DNA of 18,344 nt from contig CAKVFO010000064.1 of the NCBI GenBank assembly GCA_934746785.1, forward strand, positions 1 to 18,344, given 5' to 3'. The notes beneath the pieces are model-generated. The model had not been told where the DNA came from. It searched no databases and saw nothing but the letters and a program-made list of their open reading frames with translations. This DNA is from an uncultured Clostridium sp. Lineage in GTDB: Bacteria > Bacillota > Clostridia > Clostridiales > Clostridiaceae. Shown in pieces: positions 7,733-14,414 of the stretch. The position numbers and the translations under genes are program-made. Position 1 is the stretch's first letter. Every line of letters begins with the position of its first letter.

Positions 7733-8554
7733 TTACAACCAAGTAACATCAGGTTTCTTTCTAGGTACTGTTCTCTTGTATCTAGCATCTGGATATCCTA
7801 TTACTATAACTGATACTATTTCATAGTCATCTTTTATATTTAAGAATTCACGTATTTCTTTATTATACTTTGCTGCATGAACCATAAAGCCACAGAAGAA
7901 TGTTCCAAGACCTAATGCATCTACCATAAGTTCCATATTTGAAGATGCAAGACCACCATCTAGTTCACTTGCAGCTGAAACTACGATTAAGGATGGAGCA
8001 TTGTAGAATAAACTATCATTATTATCTGGATCTTCATTAAATTTCTCATACATGCGTTTCCAAAGAAGCCCATATTTTCTCATGCCTTTATCATCTTCTA
8101 AAGTATTTTCAAGTATATAATCGGACTTATTCTTAAGACATTTTATAACAATTCTTTTTAAATCCATGATTTTATCTGTAACAACTGTATAGTTAACATC
8201 TTGGAGATTACGTCCAGTTTGAGTGAATCTTCCAGCTTCAATTATCTTTTCAAGCTTTTCTTTTTCAACATCTTTTCTTTTGAATCTTCTTATACTGCGT
8301 CTAAATTTAATAAATTTTAGAAGTTTTTCAGGTTCAATTTGAAAGTCTTCTTTATTGTATTCAATAACTTCATTCATATCGTAATCATCTGTTGAATTTG
8401 CAAAGGTTGGGCATATAGCAATACAATGTCCACATTTAATACATCCATCATTATTTATTTCAGCTTTACCTTCAACTAAGGATATAACTTTAGCAGGGCA
8501 GTCTTTTATACACTGCATACAAGCTATACATTTCTCTCTATTTACTTTGAACAT
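7733..8554 (-). CDS. Nitroreductase-family flavoprotein with N-terminal double 4Fe-4S ferredoxin domain
   Basis: The 273-residue protein joins two domains. Residues 1-50 hold two clusters of the ferredoxin type: Cys9, 12, 15, 19 and Cys38, 41, 44, 48, each ending in Cys-Pro. From about residue 78 a nitroreductase domain starts (FIKFRRSIRRFK, then AGRFTQTGRNLQ, which should contact FMN), with YNAPSLIVVSA and GLGTFFCGF further on and a C-terminal IGYPDARYKRT. This fusion is common in clostridia. Such proteins reduce small organic substrates with electrons taken from ferredoxin; the true substrate is unknown. It is transcribed alone, convergent with the HNH gene. The ATG is preceded by a modest AAAGGCGTGAT site. 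Confidence 0.92.
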   Translation of the reverse strand: MFKVNREKCIACMQCIKDCPAKVISLVEGKAEINNDGCIKCGHCIAICPTFANSTDDYDMNEVIEYNKEDFQIEPEKLLKFIKFRRSIRRFKRKDVEKEKLEKIIEAGRFTQTGRNLQDVNYTVVTDKIMDLKRIVIKCLKNKSDYILENTLEDDKGMRKYGLLWKRMYEKFNEDPDNNDSLFYNAPSLIVVSAASELDGGLASSNMELMVDALGLGTFFCGFMVHAAKYNKEIREFLNIKDDYEIVSVIVIGYPDARYKRTVPRKKPDVTWL

Positions 8555-8701
8555 TTTATATCACGCCTTTCTTTTTTATTATGACAAAAGTAAGTATAAA
8601 TTATGAGTATATAGAAAAGTTTTAAACCGTGAATAAATTCTTTATTATTTCAGATGCTGTAACTATGAGTATTTTTTAAAAGTATAAGGGAGCTGATAGT
8701 T

Positions 8702-9076
8702 TTGGAAACTTTGCATTTTGAGATTATAACAGGAATTCAGAAGGGGTATGAAAATCTTATTCCTAATTATAAAGATACAGAAAATGTGTTGAGTCACCTT
8801 TGGCAGAATAATGCTTTAGCTGAATATGAAAAGAGTAATATTTATGTTTCTGCTGTAATTAAGAGATGTTACACTGTTTATCAGGAGGAAAGAGGATGTC
8901 CCAAGGGAGGAGAGAGGACTGTTTCTATTTCTGGGGTGCCTATTTTTCAGGACACTGATAATTTAAATGAATGGAAGGAAGCTGTAATAAGGCTGGCTAA
9001 GAAGCTTAAGGAGGATTTAGAGCAGGAGTATATGACTTGTGAGTTTATGAAGACGGAGCTGTTAAGTCTGGAATGA
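8702..9076 (+). CDS. Conserved-looking hypothetical protein, 124 residues
   Basis: I do not recognise this protein. It is soluble, with a helical N-terminal half, a central basic stretch containing CYTVYQEERGCPKGG and VSISGVPIFQD, and a charged helix near the end (WKEAVIRLAKKLKEDLEQE). Three Cys are present but no obvious metal site. The start is taken as TTG at 8702, since AAGGGAG (8686-8692) lies nine bases before it and no ATG is suitably placed. A hairpin about 85 bases after the stop could end the transcript. Codon use is like that of the surrounding genes. Coding status is likely from the good translation signal and amino-acid composition; no function is proposed. Confidence 0.62.
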   Translation: METLHFEIITGIQKGYENLIPNYKDTENVLSHLWQNNALAEYEKSNIYVSAVIKRCYTVYQEERGCPKGGERTVSISGVPIFQDTDNLNEWKEAVIRLAKKLKEDLEQEYMTCEFMKTELLSLE

Positions 9077-9159
9077 ATGTAGATGCAAGTCTTTCCTTTA
9101 ATTACGGTGCATTTTTCTTGGGAGTTTTTTGTAATGGGAGTGGACTTAGAATGAAGGAG

Positions 9160-9190
9160 AAAATTCTGAGTCGTGAACTCTCAGAATTTT
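9160..9190. terminator. Perfect 11-bp hairpin, probable terminator
   Basis: AAAATTCTGAG at 9160-9170 pairs perfectly with CTCAGAATTTT at 9180-9190 around a nine-base loop. The last four T residues are part of the arm, and no longer T run follows, so it could act on either strand. It lies after the unidentified gene ending at 9076. The 9077-9159 stretch before it shows nothing I can call. Confidence 0.55.
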
Positions 9191-9252
9191 GTGGTGAGTA
9201 TATATTTTAATTACAAATGAATTTTTTGGGGGCTCGTCCGCCCACATATAAT

Positions 9253-9274
9253 AAAAAAACTCTGTAAGAGTTTT
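9253..9274 (-). terminator. Rho-independent terminator on the minus strand
   Basis: Read on the minus strand, AAAACTCT, a three-base loop and AGAGTTTT form a perfect 8-bp stem with a run of seven T ending the signal. It is the natural end of the minus-strand transcript covering the two decayed genes above it. Just below it, 9229-9244 holds an oddly GC-rich patch with no clear role. Confidence 0.8.
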
Positions 9275-9312
9275 ATCCATAACTCTTCACTAGAGCTACA
9301 GATCTAATTTCA

Positions 9313-9738
9313 CTATGGTTTCAGCCATAATTTAACACAGCTTTGCTGTAATTCACTGCGTAGCTTTCTATTTCCATTCTTTTTCAAGATAGCATATTGG
9401 TATGTGTTTTCATAAATAGGATTACCATCACATTCATTGACAAAGGATACAAACTCTTTAAATAATTCTTCTTGTCTGGCACCTTCATTTTTAAATAGGT
9501 AATCTATATATGCATGAGCTGATTCATAGCCATAGTCTTTACATTTTTCATTAGGGTTAAGCATCCAGCATGGTGAGTAGGTATCTAGAACTTTATTGCT
9601 TGGATCTGTTTCTTCTGCATGAGAGAATATCTCACAAATAACTTTTCCAGTTTCTTTTGATTCAATTGCTAAATAAAGTTTATCCTTCATACGTTCTTTA
9701 ACTTCTGATTTAGCATCTTCTAGTGATTCTATCTTCAT
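9313..9738 (-). pseudogene. Decayed GNAT (RimJ/RimL-type) N-acetyltransferase
   Basis: The 141-residue frame reads as a broken acetyltransferase. Family-like stretches are SLEDAKSEVKERMKDK, YLAIESKETGKVI, WMLNP, AYIDYLF and ELFKEFVSF, then YENTYQYAILKK. Four faults are visible. The N-terminal 40 or so residues are absent. The acetyl-CoA loop, normally G-K-G-Y-G, reads KCKDYGYE. About 23 residues expected between GAR and QEELF (junction near 9474) are missing, and this is the segment that contains the conserved Asn and the LGF/LGM motif. After residue 120 the sequence becomes non-homologous, yet shifting by one base near 9379-9385 restores the usual KKEWK ending and a stop at 9368-9370. A GGTGG site precedes the ATG, so a short inactive peptide may still be made. 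Confidence 0.72.
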
Positions 9739-9743
9739 ATAAA

Positions 9744-10051
9744 TTATTCCACCATTTCTTCATTCCAATATTTAAAATCATAACCGTCTTCAGGTTCTCC
9801 AATTTCATAACCAAAAGCATTAGTTAGCTTAGTTTTCAAATTTTCATACCATAGATTCCAAACTTCCTCTGGCATTATTCCAGCAATCTGGATTCCACTT
9901 GGTTCAACAGAAGCCCACAAATTAATATTTTCACCTTTCCATGATGGGAATTTAGCTGTCTCATCCCAATATTCCATGGAAGAATAGATTTCTCCTATTT
10001 TACCCCATACCCAGTCAGGGGCTGAGTAATGAATATTTAAGTTAATGTCAT
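9744..10051 (-). pseudogene. 5'-frameshifted hypothetical gene; intact frame only from 9977
   Basis: An ATG at 9977 opens a 77-residue frame, but protein-like sequence in the same frame continues upstream (IHYSAPDWVWGKIGEIYSS) to about 10040, with no start codon there. A second ATG at 10051 opens in another frame (MTLT then stop), and joining the two by restoring one base near 10040 would give a continuous start M-T-L-x-L-N-I-H-Y-S. I take this as a gene with a one-base loss close to its 5' end. The product is rich in Trp and Tyr (SWKGENINLW, EEVWNLWYENL, DFKYW) and has no family I can name. GGAG near 9996 is too far from the 9977 ATG for efficient initiation. It lies five bases before the decayed acetyltransferase, as in an old operon. 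A functional 77-residue protein remains possible. Confidence 0.5.
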
Positions 10052-10095
10052 GTTGTACTTTTTTACTTTGATGTTTTTACCACTTACATCTTAAA

Positions 10096-10127
10096 ATTTA
10101 CTTGTTACTTAAAATCCATTTACTTGT
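10096..10127 (+). promoter_or_regulatory. Tandem direct repeats, probable LytTR operator
   Basis: ATTTACTTGT occurs exactly at 10096-10105 and again at 10118-10127, 22 bp apart start to start, which places both on one face of the helix. LytTR proteins such as AgrA are known to bind paired direct repeats of about 9 bp spaced two helical turns apart. The second copy overlaps the -35 region of the promoter ahead of the LytTR gene, so binding there would affect that promoter. Confidence 0.6.
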
Positions 10128-10146
10128 ATTATTTCCTGTATATAAT
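10119..10146 (+). promoter_or_regulatory. Promoter of the LytTR-LiaF operon
   Basis: A perfect -10 box TATAAT (10141-10146) is preceded at 16 bases by a weak -35 box TTTACT (10119-10124), which lies inside the second direct repeat. A weak -35 under an operator is what an activated promoter would show. Transcription would begin about 15 bases before the regulator's start codon. Confidence 0.55.
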
Positions 10147-10167
10147 AAAAATGTGGAGTGTGAAGTG

Positions 10168-10623
10168 ATGAAAATAAAGATTGAAATTGATGAAAACATT
10201 GCAGAAGATGAAGTTGTTATTAGGTGTAATGAATTAAGCGATGAGATTCAAGAAATTCAAAACCTTATTAAAGAAAAGCTTCTTGAGAAGATTAGTATAA
10301 CTTATTACAAAAATAATACTGAGTTTTATATACCTCTTAAAGATATATTGTTTTTTCAAACTGAAGACACAGGGGTATCGGCTCATACAGCAGATGAAAT
10401 GTATGATGTTAAGTATAAGTTATATGAACTTGAGGAAAGTCTTCCAAAAAGTTTTGTAAGGGTTTCAAAATCAACTATATTAAATGTTAATTCCATATAT
10501 TCAATTACACGCAATCTTACATCATCTAGTGAAGTGGAGTTTAGAAATACTCATAAGAAGGTGTATGTATCAAGACATTATTTTAAAGAGCTTAAAAATA
10601 TTTTATTGGAAAAGAGGAGATAG
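10168..10623 (+). CDS. LytTR-family DNA-binding regulator
   Basis: The 151-residue protein has an N-terminal segment of about 45 residues (MKIKIEIDENIAEDEVVIRC onward, strand then helix) and a C-terminal LytTR domain. The domain shows ITYYKNNTEFYIPLKDILFF, a YKLYELEESLP helix, FVRVSKSTILNVNSI, and VYVSRHYFKELK at the end, in the usual order. No response-regulator receiver domain is present, so control is not by direct phosphorylation. ATG 10168 is used because GGAGTG precedes it; upstream in-frame starts overlap the promoter. It ends one base before a LiaF-like membrane-protein gene, so the two are cotranscribed. The arrangement of a short LytTR protein with a membrane partner suggests a small membrane-linked switch. 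Autoregulation is likely from the repeats upstream. Confidence 0.88.
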   Translation: MKIKIEIDENIAEDEVVIRCNELSDEIQEIQNLIKEKLLEKISITYYKNNTEFYIPLKDILFFQTEDTGVSAHTADEMYDVKYKLYELEESLPKSFVRVSKSTILNVNSIYSITRNLTSSSEVEFRNTHKKVYVSRHYFKELKNILLEKRR

Positions 10624-10624
10624 T

Positions 10625-11302
10625 ATGAAGAAAGAAAATGTATTTTGGGGAATATTACTTATTTTAGCTTCTTTGGGCTTAGTATTGAATAAGTTGGGAT
10701 TTTTTGTAGGGATTAATGCTTTTAGTATTATAGTAACTATATTTTTAGCTGGTATTATTATAAAGAGTATAAAGACTTTAGAGTTTGGAGGAATTTTATT
10801 TCCTGTAGCTTTTATCTGTATATTGTATGATGACCAGTTAGGTATAACTGCTATAACACCTTGGACTGTTTTAATTGCAGCTGCTCTTGGTACTGCAGGG
10901 CTTCATATGATTTTTCACAAATCTCATCATGAGCGTCACAGAAGATTTTTAATTGATGGTAATGTTGTTAATGGTAAAGCTGATATTGACAGCAGCTTTG
11001 GCAGTACTATTAAGTATATAAAATCTGAAGAGTTTGAATTTACTTCTGCTGATTTAAGTTTTGCTAATGCTAAAATCTATTTTGATAATACACCCCTTAA
11101 AAATGGAAATGGTGAAATATACTTAGATCTTTCTTTTTCTGGAGTAGAGCTTTATGTTCCAAGAAGCTGGACAGTTATTGATAAGACAGAAAATAGCTTT
11201 GGTGGTGTTAAGGAGAATAATTTAGGTGAAAAGACCGAGGAAAATATTTTAACTCTTGTTGGCGAATTAAGTTTTTCTGGCGTAACTATAAATTATATCT
11301 AG
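10625..11302 (+). CDS. LiaF-like four-span membrane protein
   Basis: The 225-residue product has four N-terminal hydrophobic spans: one starting at VFWGILLILA, one around SIIVTIFLAGIII, one at GGILFPVAFICIL and one at TPWTVLIAAALG. A short basic His-rich linker (KSHHERHRR) follows, and then a C-terminal beta-rich domain with repeated short strands: FLIDGNVVNG, IDSSFGST, DLSFANAKIYFD, LDLSFSGVELYVP and a final FSGVTINYI. This matches the LiaF / cell-wall-antibiotic-response family, whose C-terminal domain forms a beta helix and which controls regulators at the membrane. AGAGGAG sits just before the ATG, which lies one base after the LytTR stop. A longer frame open from 10484 overlaps the regulator and has no such site. 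It probably senses or restrains the LytTR partner; this is inference. Confidence 0.8.
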   Translation: MKKENVFWGILLILASLGLVLNKLGFFVGINAFSIIVTIFLAGIIIKSIKTLEFGGILFPVAFICILYDDQLGITAITPWTVLIAAALGTAGLHMIFHKSHHERHRRFLIDGNVVNGKADIDSSFGSTIKYIKSEEFEFTSADLSFANAKIYFDNTPLKNGNGEIYLDLSFSGVELYVPRSWTVIDKTENSFGGVKENNLGEKTEENILTLVGELSFSGVTINYI

Positions 11303-11320
11303 ATAAAGAGGTGGGTTTTT

Positions 11321-11875
11321 ATGAGGAAAACTGGTGTAATATTTGGTGGTGTATTAGTTTTAGGTGCATTTACATTAATAATTAGTAAGCTTGGAATTTT
11401 TTTAATCCCTTGGACTTTTATATTTGCAGCTGTCCTTGCTGTTTTGGGATTAATATTAATAGTTAAAGGAGATAGTATGAAAGGGTGCTTATTTATTGAT
11501 GGTAATTTTGTTAATTCATTTAAGGAAGAGATTGTAGAAAAAGATGGTATTTTAAAGGTTGTAACTTCCTTTAAGGAAACTGTAAAAAGAGTTGAGTCAA
11601 AAAATCTTAAAAGAGCTGATGTAGATTGTAGTTTTGGTGAGGTGAAGCTTAGTTTTGCTGAGGCAGATTTTGAAAGTGATGAAATTTATATGGCTGTAGA
11701 TGTAAACTTTGGAAAGATTCAGCTTTTTATACCTAAAAATTGGACTGTAGTAGATAATACAAATCATTTTGCATGCTCAGTTAATGAAAATAATGCTGGC
11801 TTTAATAAGACTCAAAAGATATTATGTTTAACAGGCAGTGTTAAGTTTTCAGGAATTGATATTAATTATATTTAG
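11321..11875 (+). CDS. Second LiaF-like membrane protein, two spans
   Basis: A 184-residue paralogue of the preceding protein. Two hydrophobic spans (VIFGGVLVLGAFTLIISKLG and WTFIFAAVLAVLGLILIV) correspond to the first and fourth of the neighbour, so the middle two spans are missing. The C-terminal domain repeats the same pattern: LFIDGNFVN, VDCSFGEVKLSF, VDVNFGKIQLFIP, NWTVVDN and a closing FSGIDINYI. A GAGGTG ribosome binding site precedes the ATG. It is the last gene of the three-gene unit; a long hairpin follows 60 bases downstream. A tandem duplication with loss of membrane segments is the simplest origin. The two proteins may associate through their beta domains. Confidence 0.78.
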   Translation: MRKTGVIFGGVLVLGAFTLIISKLGIFLIPWTFIFAAVLAVLGLILIVKGDSMKGCLFIDGNFVNSFKEEIVEKDGILKVVTSFKETVKRVESKNLKRADVDCSFGEVKLSFAEADFESDEIYMAVDVNFGKIQLFIPKNWTVVDNTNHFACSVNENNAGFNKTQKILCLTGSVKFSGIDINYI

Positions 11876-11908
11876 TTCCGATTTTTACTAGTATTTATTT
11901 TTTGTTCC

Positions 11909-11917
11909 TGCTATAAT
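11909..11917 (+). promoter_or_regulatory. Possible extended -10 promoter for a leader RNA
   Basis: TGCTATAAT is a perfect extended -10 element. No good -35 box is present, which such promoters can tolerate. A transcript from here would start near 11924 and carry both hairpins at 11935-11970 and 12009-12048 before the Rid-family gene. In AT-rich DNA a chance match is possible. Confidence 0.4.
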
Positions 11918-11934
11918 TTAAGCATGGAAAGAAC

Positions 11935-11970
11935 AAAGGCGTTTAAACTTAAATAGTTTAAGCGCCTTTT
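11935..11970 (+). terminator. Long hairpin with T tail, terminator of the LiaF operon or first leader hairpin
   Basis: Two 15-base arms (11935-11949 and 11955-11969) pair throughout with a single G-T wobble around a five-base loop, ending in TTTT. It could end the upstream LytTR-LiaF transcript. If the TATAAT at 11912 is a promoter, it would instead be the first structure of a leader. Confidence 0.8.
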
Positions 11971-12008
11971 ATGATTTTATTAATTAAATAAATAGAAAGA
12001 TACATGAC

Positions 12009-12048
12009 AAAGACGTCATTGCACAGCGTTGTGCAGTGGCGTCTTTTT
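12009..12048 (+). terminator. 17-bp hairpin with T run directly ahead of the Rid gene, possible attenuator
   Basis: Two 17-base arms (12009-12025 and 12030-12046) pair fully with two G-T wobbles around the loop GCGT, followed by TTTTT. The stem is GC-rich for this genome. It ends only 36 bases before the Rid ATG, leaving hardly any room for a promoter downstream of it. Either transcription starts inside or just after it, or the operon's transcript has to read through it. Confidence 0.75.
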
Positions 12049-12084
12049 GGTATAGAGATCTTTTAATATAGGGAGATGATTTTA

Positions 12085-12474
12085 ATGGAAAGAATTAATT
12101 ATTCTTCTGGGGCACCATTAGAAGAAAAGGTTGGTTATTCAAGAATGGTTAAGGCAGGAAATTTAGTAATGATAGGAGGTACAACTTCTGTACATCCTGA
12201 TGGCAGTGTTTATGGAGAAAATAATCCTTATGCACAAGCTAAATATATATTTGAAAAGCAGGTGAAACTTTTAGAGAAGGCAGGAGCTAAACCTAAAGAT
12301 GTTGTAAAAGTTAAAGCTTATGTAACTAAGATGTCTTATTGCTCAGAGATTAGCAGAGCTTATTCTGAAATATTTCATGATATAAAGCCATTATTTACAG
12401 CTGTAGGAACTCCAGAACTTAATAGGAAAACTCAGCTTTGTGAAATTGAAATGACAGCAATAATTACTGAATAA
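12085..12474 (+). CDS. Rid-family (YjgF/YER057c/UK114) protein without the catalytic arginine
   Basis: A 129-residue protein of normal Rid length; the family forms trimers. SRMVKAGNLVMIGGTTS, YAQAKYIFE, LLEKAGAKPKDVVKVKAYVT and CEIEMTAI follow the family pattern. RidA hydrolyses reactive enamines and imines using an arginine near residue 105, in a P-x-R context. Here the same place reads KPLFTAVG, with Phe104, so the substrate carboxylate anchor is missing and classic imine deaminase activity is unlikely. It fits the less-studied Rid subgroups that lack this residue. ATG 12085 is preferred over an in-frame ATG at 12076, because the latter touches the AGGGAG ribosome binding site. As first gene of an operon for amine oxidases, it may handle an imine product in another way. 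Confidence 0.87.
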   Translation: MERINYSSGAPLEEKVGYSRMVKAGNLVMIGGTTSVHPDGSVYGENNPYAQAKYIFEKQVKLLEKAGAKPKDVVKVKAYVTKMSYCSEISRAYSEIFHDIKPLFTAVGTPELNRKTQLCEIEMTAIITE

Positions 12475-12493
12475 AGGTTAGGAGGAGTAGGAT

Positions 12494-12811
12494 ATGAAAA
12501 GAATTATTGAACATCCAATACTTGGCAAACCTGAAAAAGGAGAAGTTGTTAAGTTTACATTAGATGGTAAGGAATTAGAAGGATATGAAGGGGAACCAAT
12601 TGCTGCAGCTTTAAAGGCAGCTGGTGTTATGGTTCATAGATATACAAAGAAACAACATAAACCAAGAGGAATCTTTTGTGCTATAGGTAGATGTACAGAC
12701 TGTGTAATGGTAGTTGATGGAGTACCAAATGTTAGAACATGTATTACACCACTTAAAGCAGGAATGAAGGTAGAGACACAATATGGAGTTTCTGCTAAGA
12801 AGGATTTTTAA
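12494..12811 (+). CDS. 2Fe-2S subunit of an amine/amino-acid dehydrogenase (HcnA-like)
   Basis: The 105-residue protein is a small plant-type ferredoxin-like domain. Cys62, Cys67, Cys70 and Cys83 have the spacing C-x4-C-x2-C-x12-C typical of 2Fe-2S centres, in the setting RGIFCAIGRCTDC. The YEGEPIAAALKAAG segment before it is shared with HcnA, the gamma subunit of D-hydroxyproline dehydrogenase and the N-terminus of heterotetrameric sarcosine oxidase alpha. It should relay electrons between the two flavin subunits encoded downstream. GGAGGAG precedes the ATG, and the next gene begins 15 bases after the stop. Confidence 0.88.
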   Translation: MKRIIEHPILGKPEKGEVVKFTLDGKELEGYEGEPIAAALKAAGVMVHRYTKKQHKPRGIFCAIGRCTDCVMVVDGVPNVRTCITPLKAGMKVETQYGVSAKKDF

Positions 12812-12826
12812 AAGGAGGGAAAGGCA

Positions 12827-14401
12827 ATGAAAAGATATGATTTGATTATTGTAGGTGCTGGTCCTTCTGGACTTTCAGCAGGAATTGAAGCAGCTAAAAA
12901 AGGGTTAAAGGTAATTATTTTTGATGAAAATGAAAAACCAGGAGGACAACTTTTCAAGCAGATTCATAAGTTCTTTGGTTCTAAGAAACATAAAGCTAAA
13001 ATAAGAGGTTTTAAAATAGGTGAAGATCTTTTAAAGGAAGCAAATGATGCAGGAGTTGAAGTTCAGCTTAATTCTACTGTAACAGGTATGTATATGAATA
13101 AAGAAGTACTTGTTAAAATGGGAGACAAAATGGAACATTTTAAAGGTGATTCAATAATAGTTGCAACAGGTGCTGCTGAAAATATGGTTACTTTTGATGG
13201 ATGGACACTTCCAGGTGTTATAGGTGCAGGTGCAGCTCAAACTATGATGAACTTACATGGTGTAAAGCCTGGAGATAACATATTAATGCTTGGTAGTGGA
13301 AATGTTGGACTAGTTGTAAGTTATCAATTGATACAAAGTGGATGTAATGTAGTTGGTATAGTAGATGCAGCTCCTAAAATAGGAGGATATGGAGTTCATG
13401 CGGCTAAGGTAGCAAGACTTGGAGTTCCCTTCTATTTATCACATACCATAACTAAAGCAGAAGGTGGTGAAAAGGTAGAAGGCGTTGTTATAAGTGAAGT
13501 AAATGAAAAATTCCAGCCAATTGAAGGAACTGAAAAACATTTTGATGTAGATACAATATGTTTAGCTGTTGGATTATCTCCAATGTCTCAATTATTAAAG
13601 ATGGCAGGATGTGTTATGGAGGACAATCCTAAGAGAGGAGGACAAGTTCCTATAATAGATGAATATGGTGAAACTTCAATTAAAGGAGTATTTGCAGCAG
13701 GAGATGTTTCAGGTATTGAAGAAGCAAGCTCAGCTATGATTGAAGGACGTATGGCAGGTATATGTGCTGCTTTCTCTACCGGATTTGTTGAAAAAGAAGA
13801 AAGAGATGCTGTTTTAAAGGAACTTGAAGAGGATCTTGATAGTTTAAGACAAGGTATGTTTGCTCCTAAAAACAGAGGTAAGAAAATTGAAGAAACTGAA
13901 GAAGGTATTAAATTATCAGAAAGCCTTCTTAAAAATGGATATGTAAGTGATGATGAAATAGAAAGATTCCCAGGAATAAGCCATAGAAAAGGCATTCATC
14001 CTGTTATGGAATGTACTCAAAATATACCATGTAACCCATGCCAAGATGCATGTCCAAAACATTGTATTAAGATAGGTGCTAATATAACTTCACTTCCACA
14101 AATGGAGGAAGATGCAAAGTGTACAGGATGTGGTTTATGTGTTGCATCATGTTCAGGACAAGCAATTTTCTTATTAGATGAGGATTATGATGAAACTTCA
14201 GCTGCGGTAACTCTTCCTTATGAATTTTTACCACTTCCTAAGAAGGGTGATAAGGGTAAAGCTTTAAGCAGAAGCGGTGAAGTTGTATGTGATGCAGAAG
14301 TTTTAGAAGTAAGATGCAGCAAGGCCTTTGACCATACTAATCTTTTAACTATGAAGGTTCCAAAAGATATGGCTATGAAGGCAAGATTCTTTAAGGCATA
14401 G
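12827..14401 (+). CDS. FAD/NAD(P)-dependent oxidoreductase with C-terminal ferredoxin-like domain (HcnB-like alpha subunit)
   Basis: At 524 residues it is longer than typical HcnB proteins. The FAD-binding GAGPSG is at residues 10-15, with DENEKPGGQLFKQ following. A second Rossmann loop, LGSGNVG (155-161), should bind NAD(P) or a nucleotide. GVFAAGDVSG (287-296) is the conserved FAD end motif. Residues 396-442 add a cluster-binding domain: Cys402, 405, 409, 413 and Cys432, 435, 438, 442, with Cys396 as an extra. This is a double 4Fe-4S pattern. Usual HcnB-type subunits end in a BFD-like 2Fe-2S domain instead; here that domain is encoded separately by the next gene. The protein probably passes electrons from the substrate-oxidising subunit to ferredoxin or NAD. 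A ribosome binding site AGGAGGG precedes the ATG. Confidence 0.9.
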   Translation: MKRYDLIIVGAGPSGLSAGIEAAKKGLKVIIFDENEKPGGQLFKQIHKFFGSKKHKAKIRGFKIGEDLLKEANDAGVEVQLNSTVTGMYMNKEVLVKMGDKMEHFKGDSIIVATGAAENMVTFDGWTLPGVIGAGAAQTMMNLHGVKPGDNILMLGSGNVGLVVSYQLIQSGCNVVGIVDAAPKIGGYGVHAAKVARLGVPFYLSHTITKAEGGEKVEGVVISEVNEKFQPIEGTEKHFDVDTICLAVGLSPMSQLLKMAGCVMEDNPKRGGQVPIIDEYGETSIKGVFAAGDVSGIEEASSAMIEGRMAGICAAFSTGFVEKEERDAVLKELEEDLDSLRQGMFAPKNRGKKIEETEEGIKLSESLLKNGYVSDDEIERFPGISHRKGIHPVMECTQNIPCNPCQDACPKHCIKIGANITSLPQMEEDAKCTGCGLCVASCSGQAIFLLDEDYDETSAAVTLPYEFLPLPKKGDKGKALSRSGEVVCDAEVLEVRCSKAFDHTNLLTMKVPKDMAMKARFFKA

Positions 14402-14414
14402 GAGGTAAATTGTA

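Noticed and set aside
11924..11956. Ten-codon mini-frame ending in the first hairpin, as a leader peptide
   Set aside because: No ribosome binding site; it would begin at the presumed transcript start, and its codons show no repeated amino acid that could act as a sensor.
11998..12066. Twenty-codon frame from ATG 12004 across the second hairpin
   Set aside because: Only a weak purine stretch upstream and no sign of selection; probably a chance open frame.
11909..12075. T-box or known riboswitch ahead of the oxidation operon
   Set aside because: I looked for the conserved T-box sequence and for glycine, lysine and cobalamin riboswitch cores and saw none.
13588..13995. 135-codon open frame on the minus strand
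   Set aside because: It lies wholly inside the alpha-subunit gene on the other strand, whose motifs are clear; the product is Ser/Pro-rich without family features.
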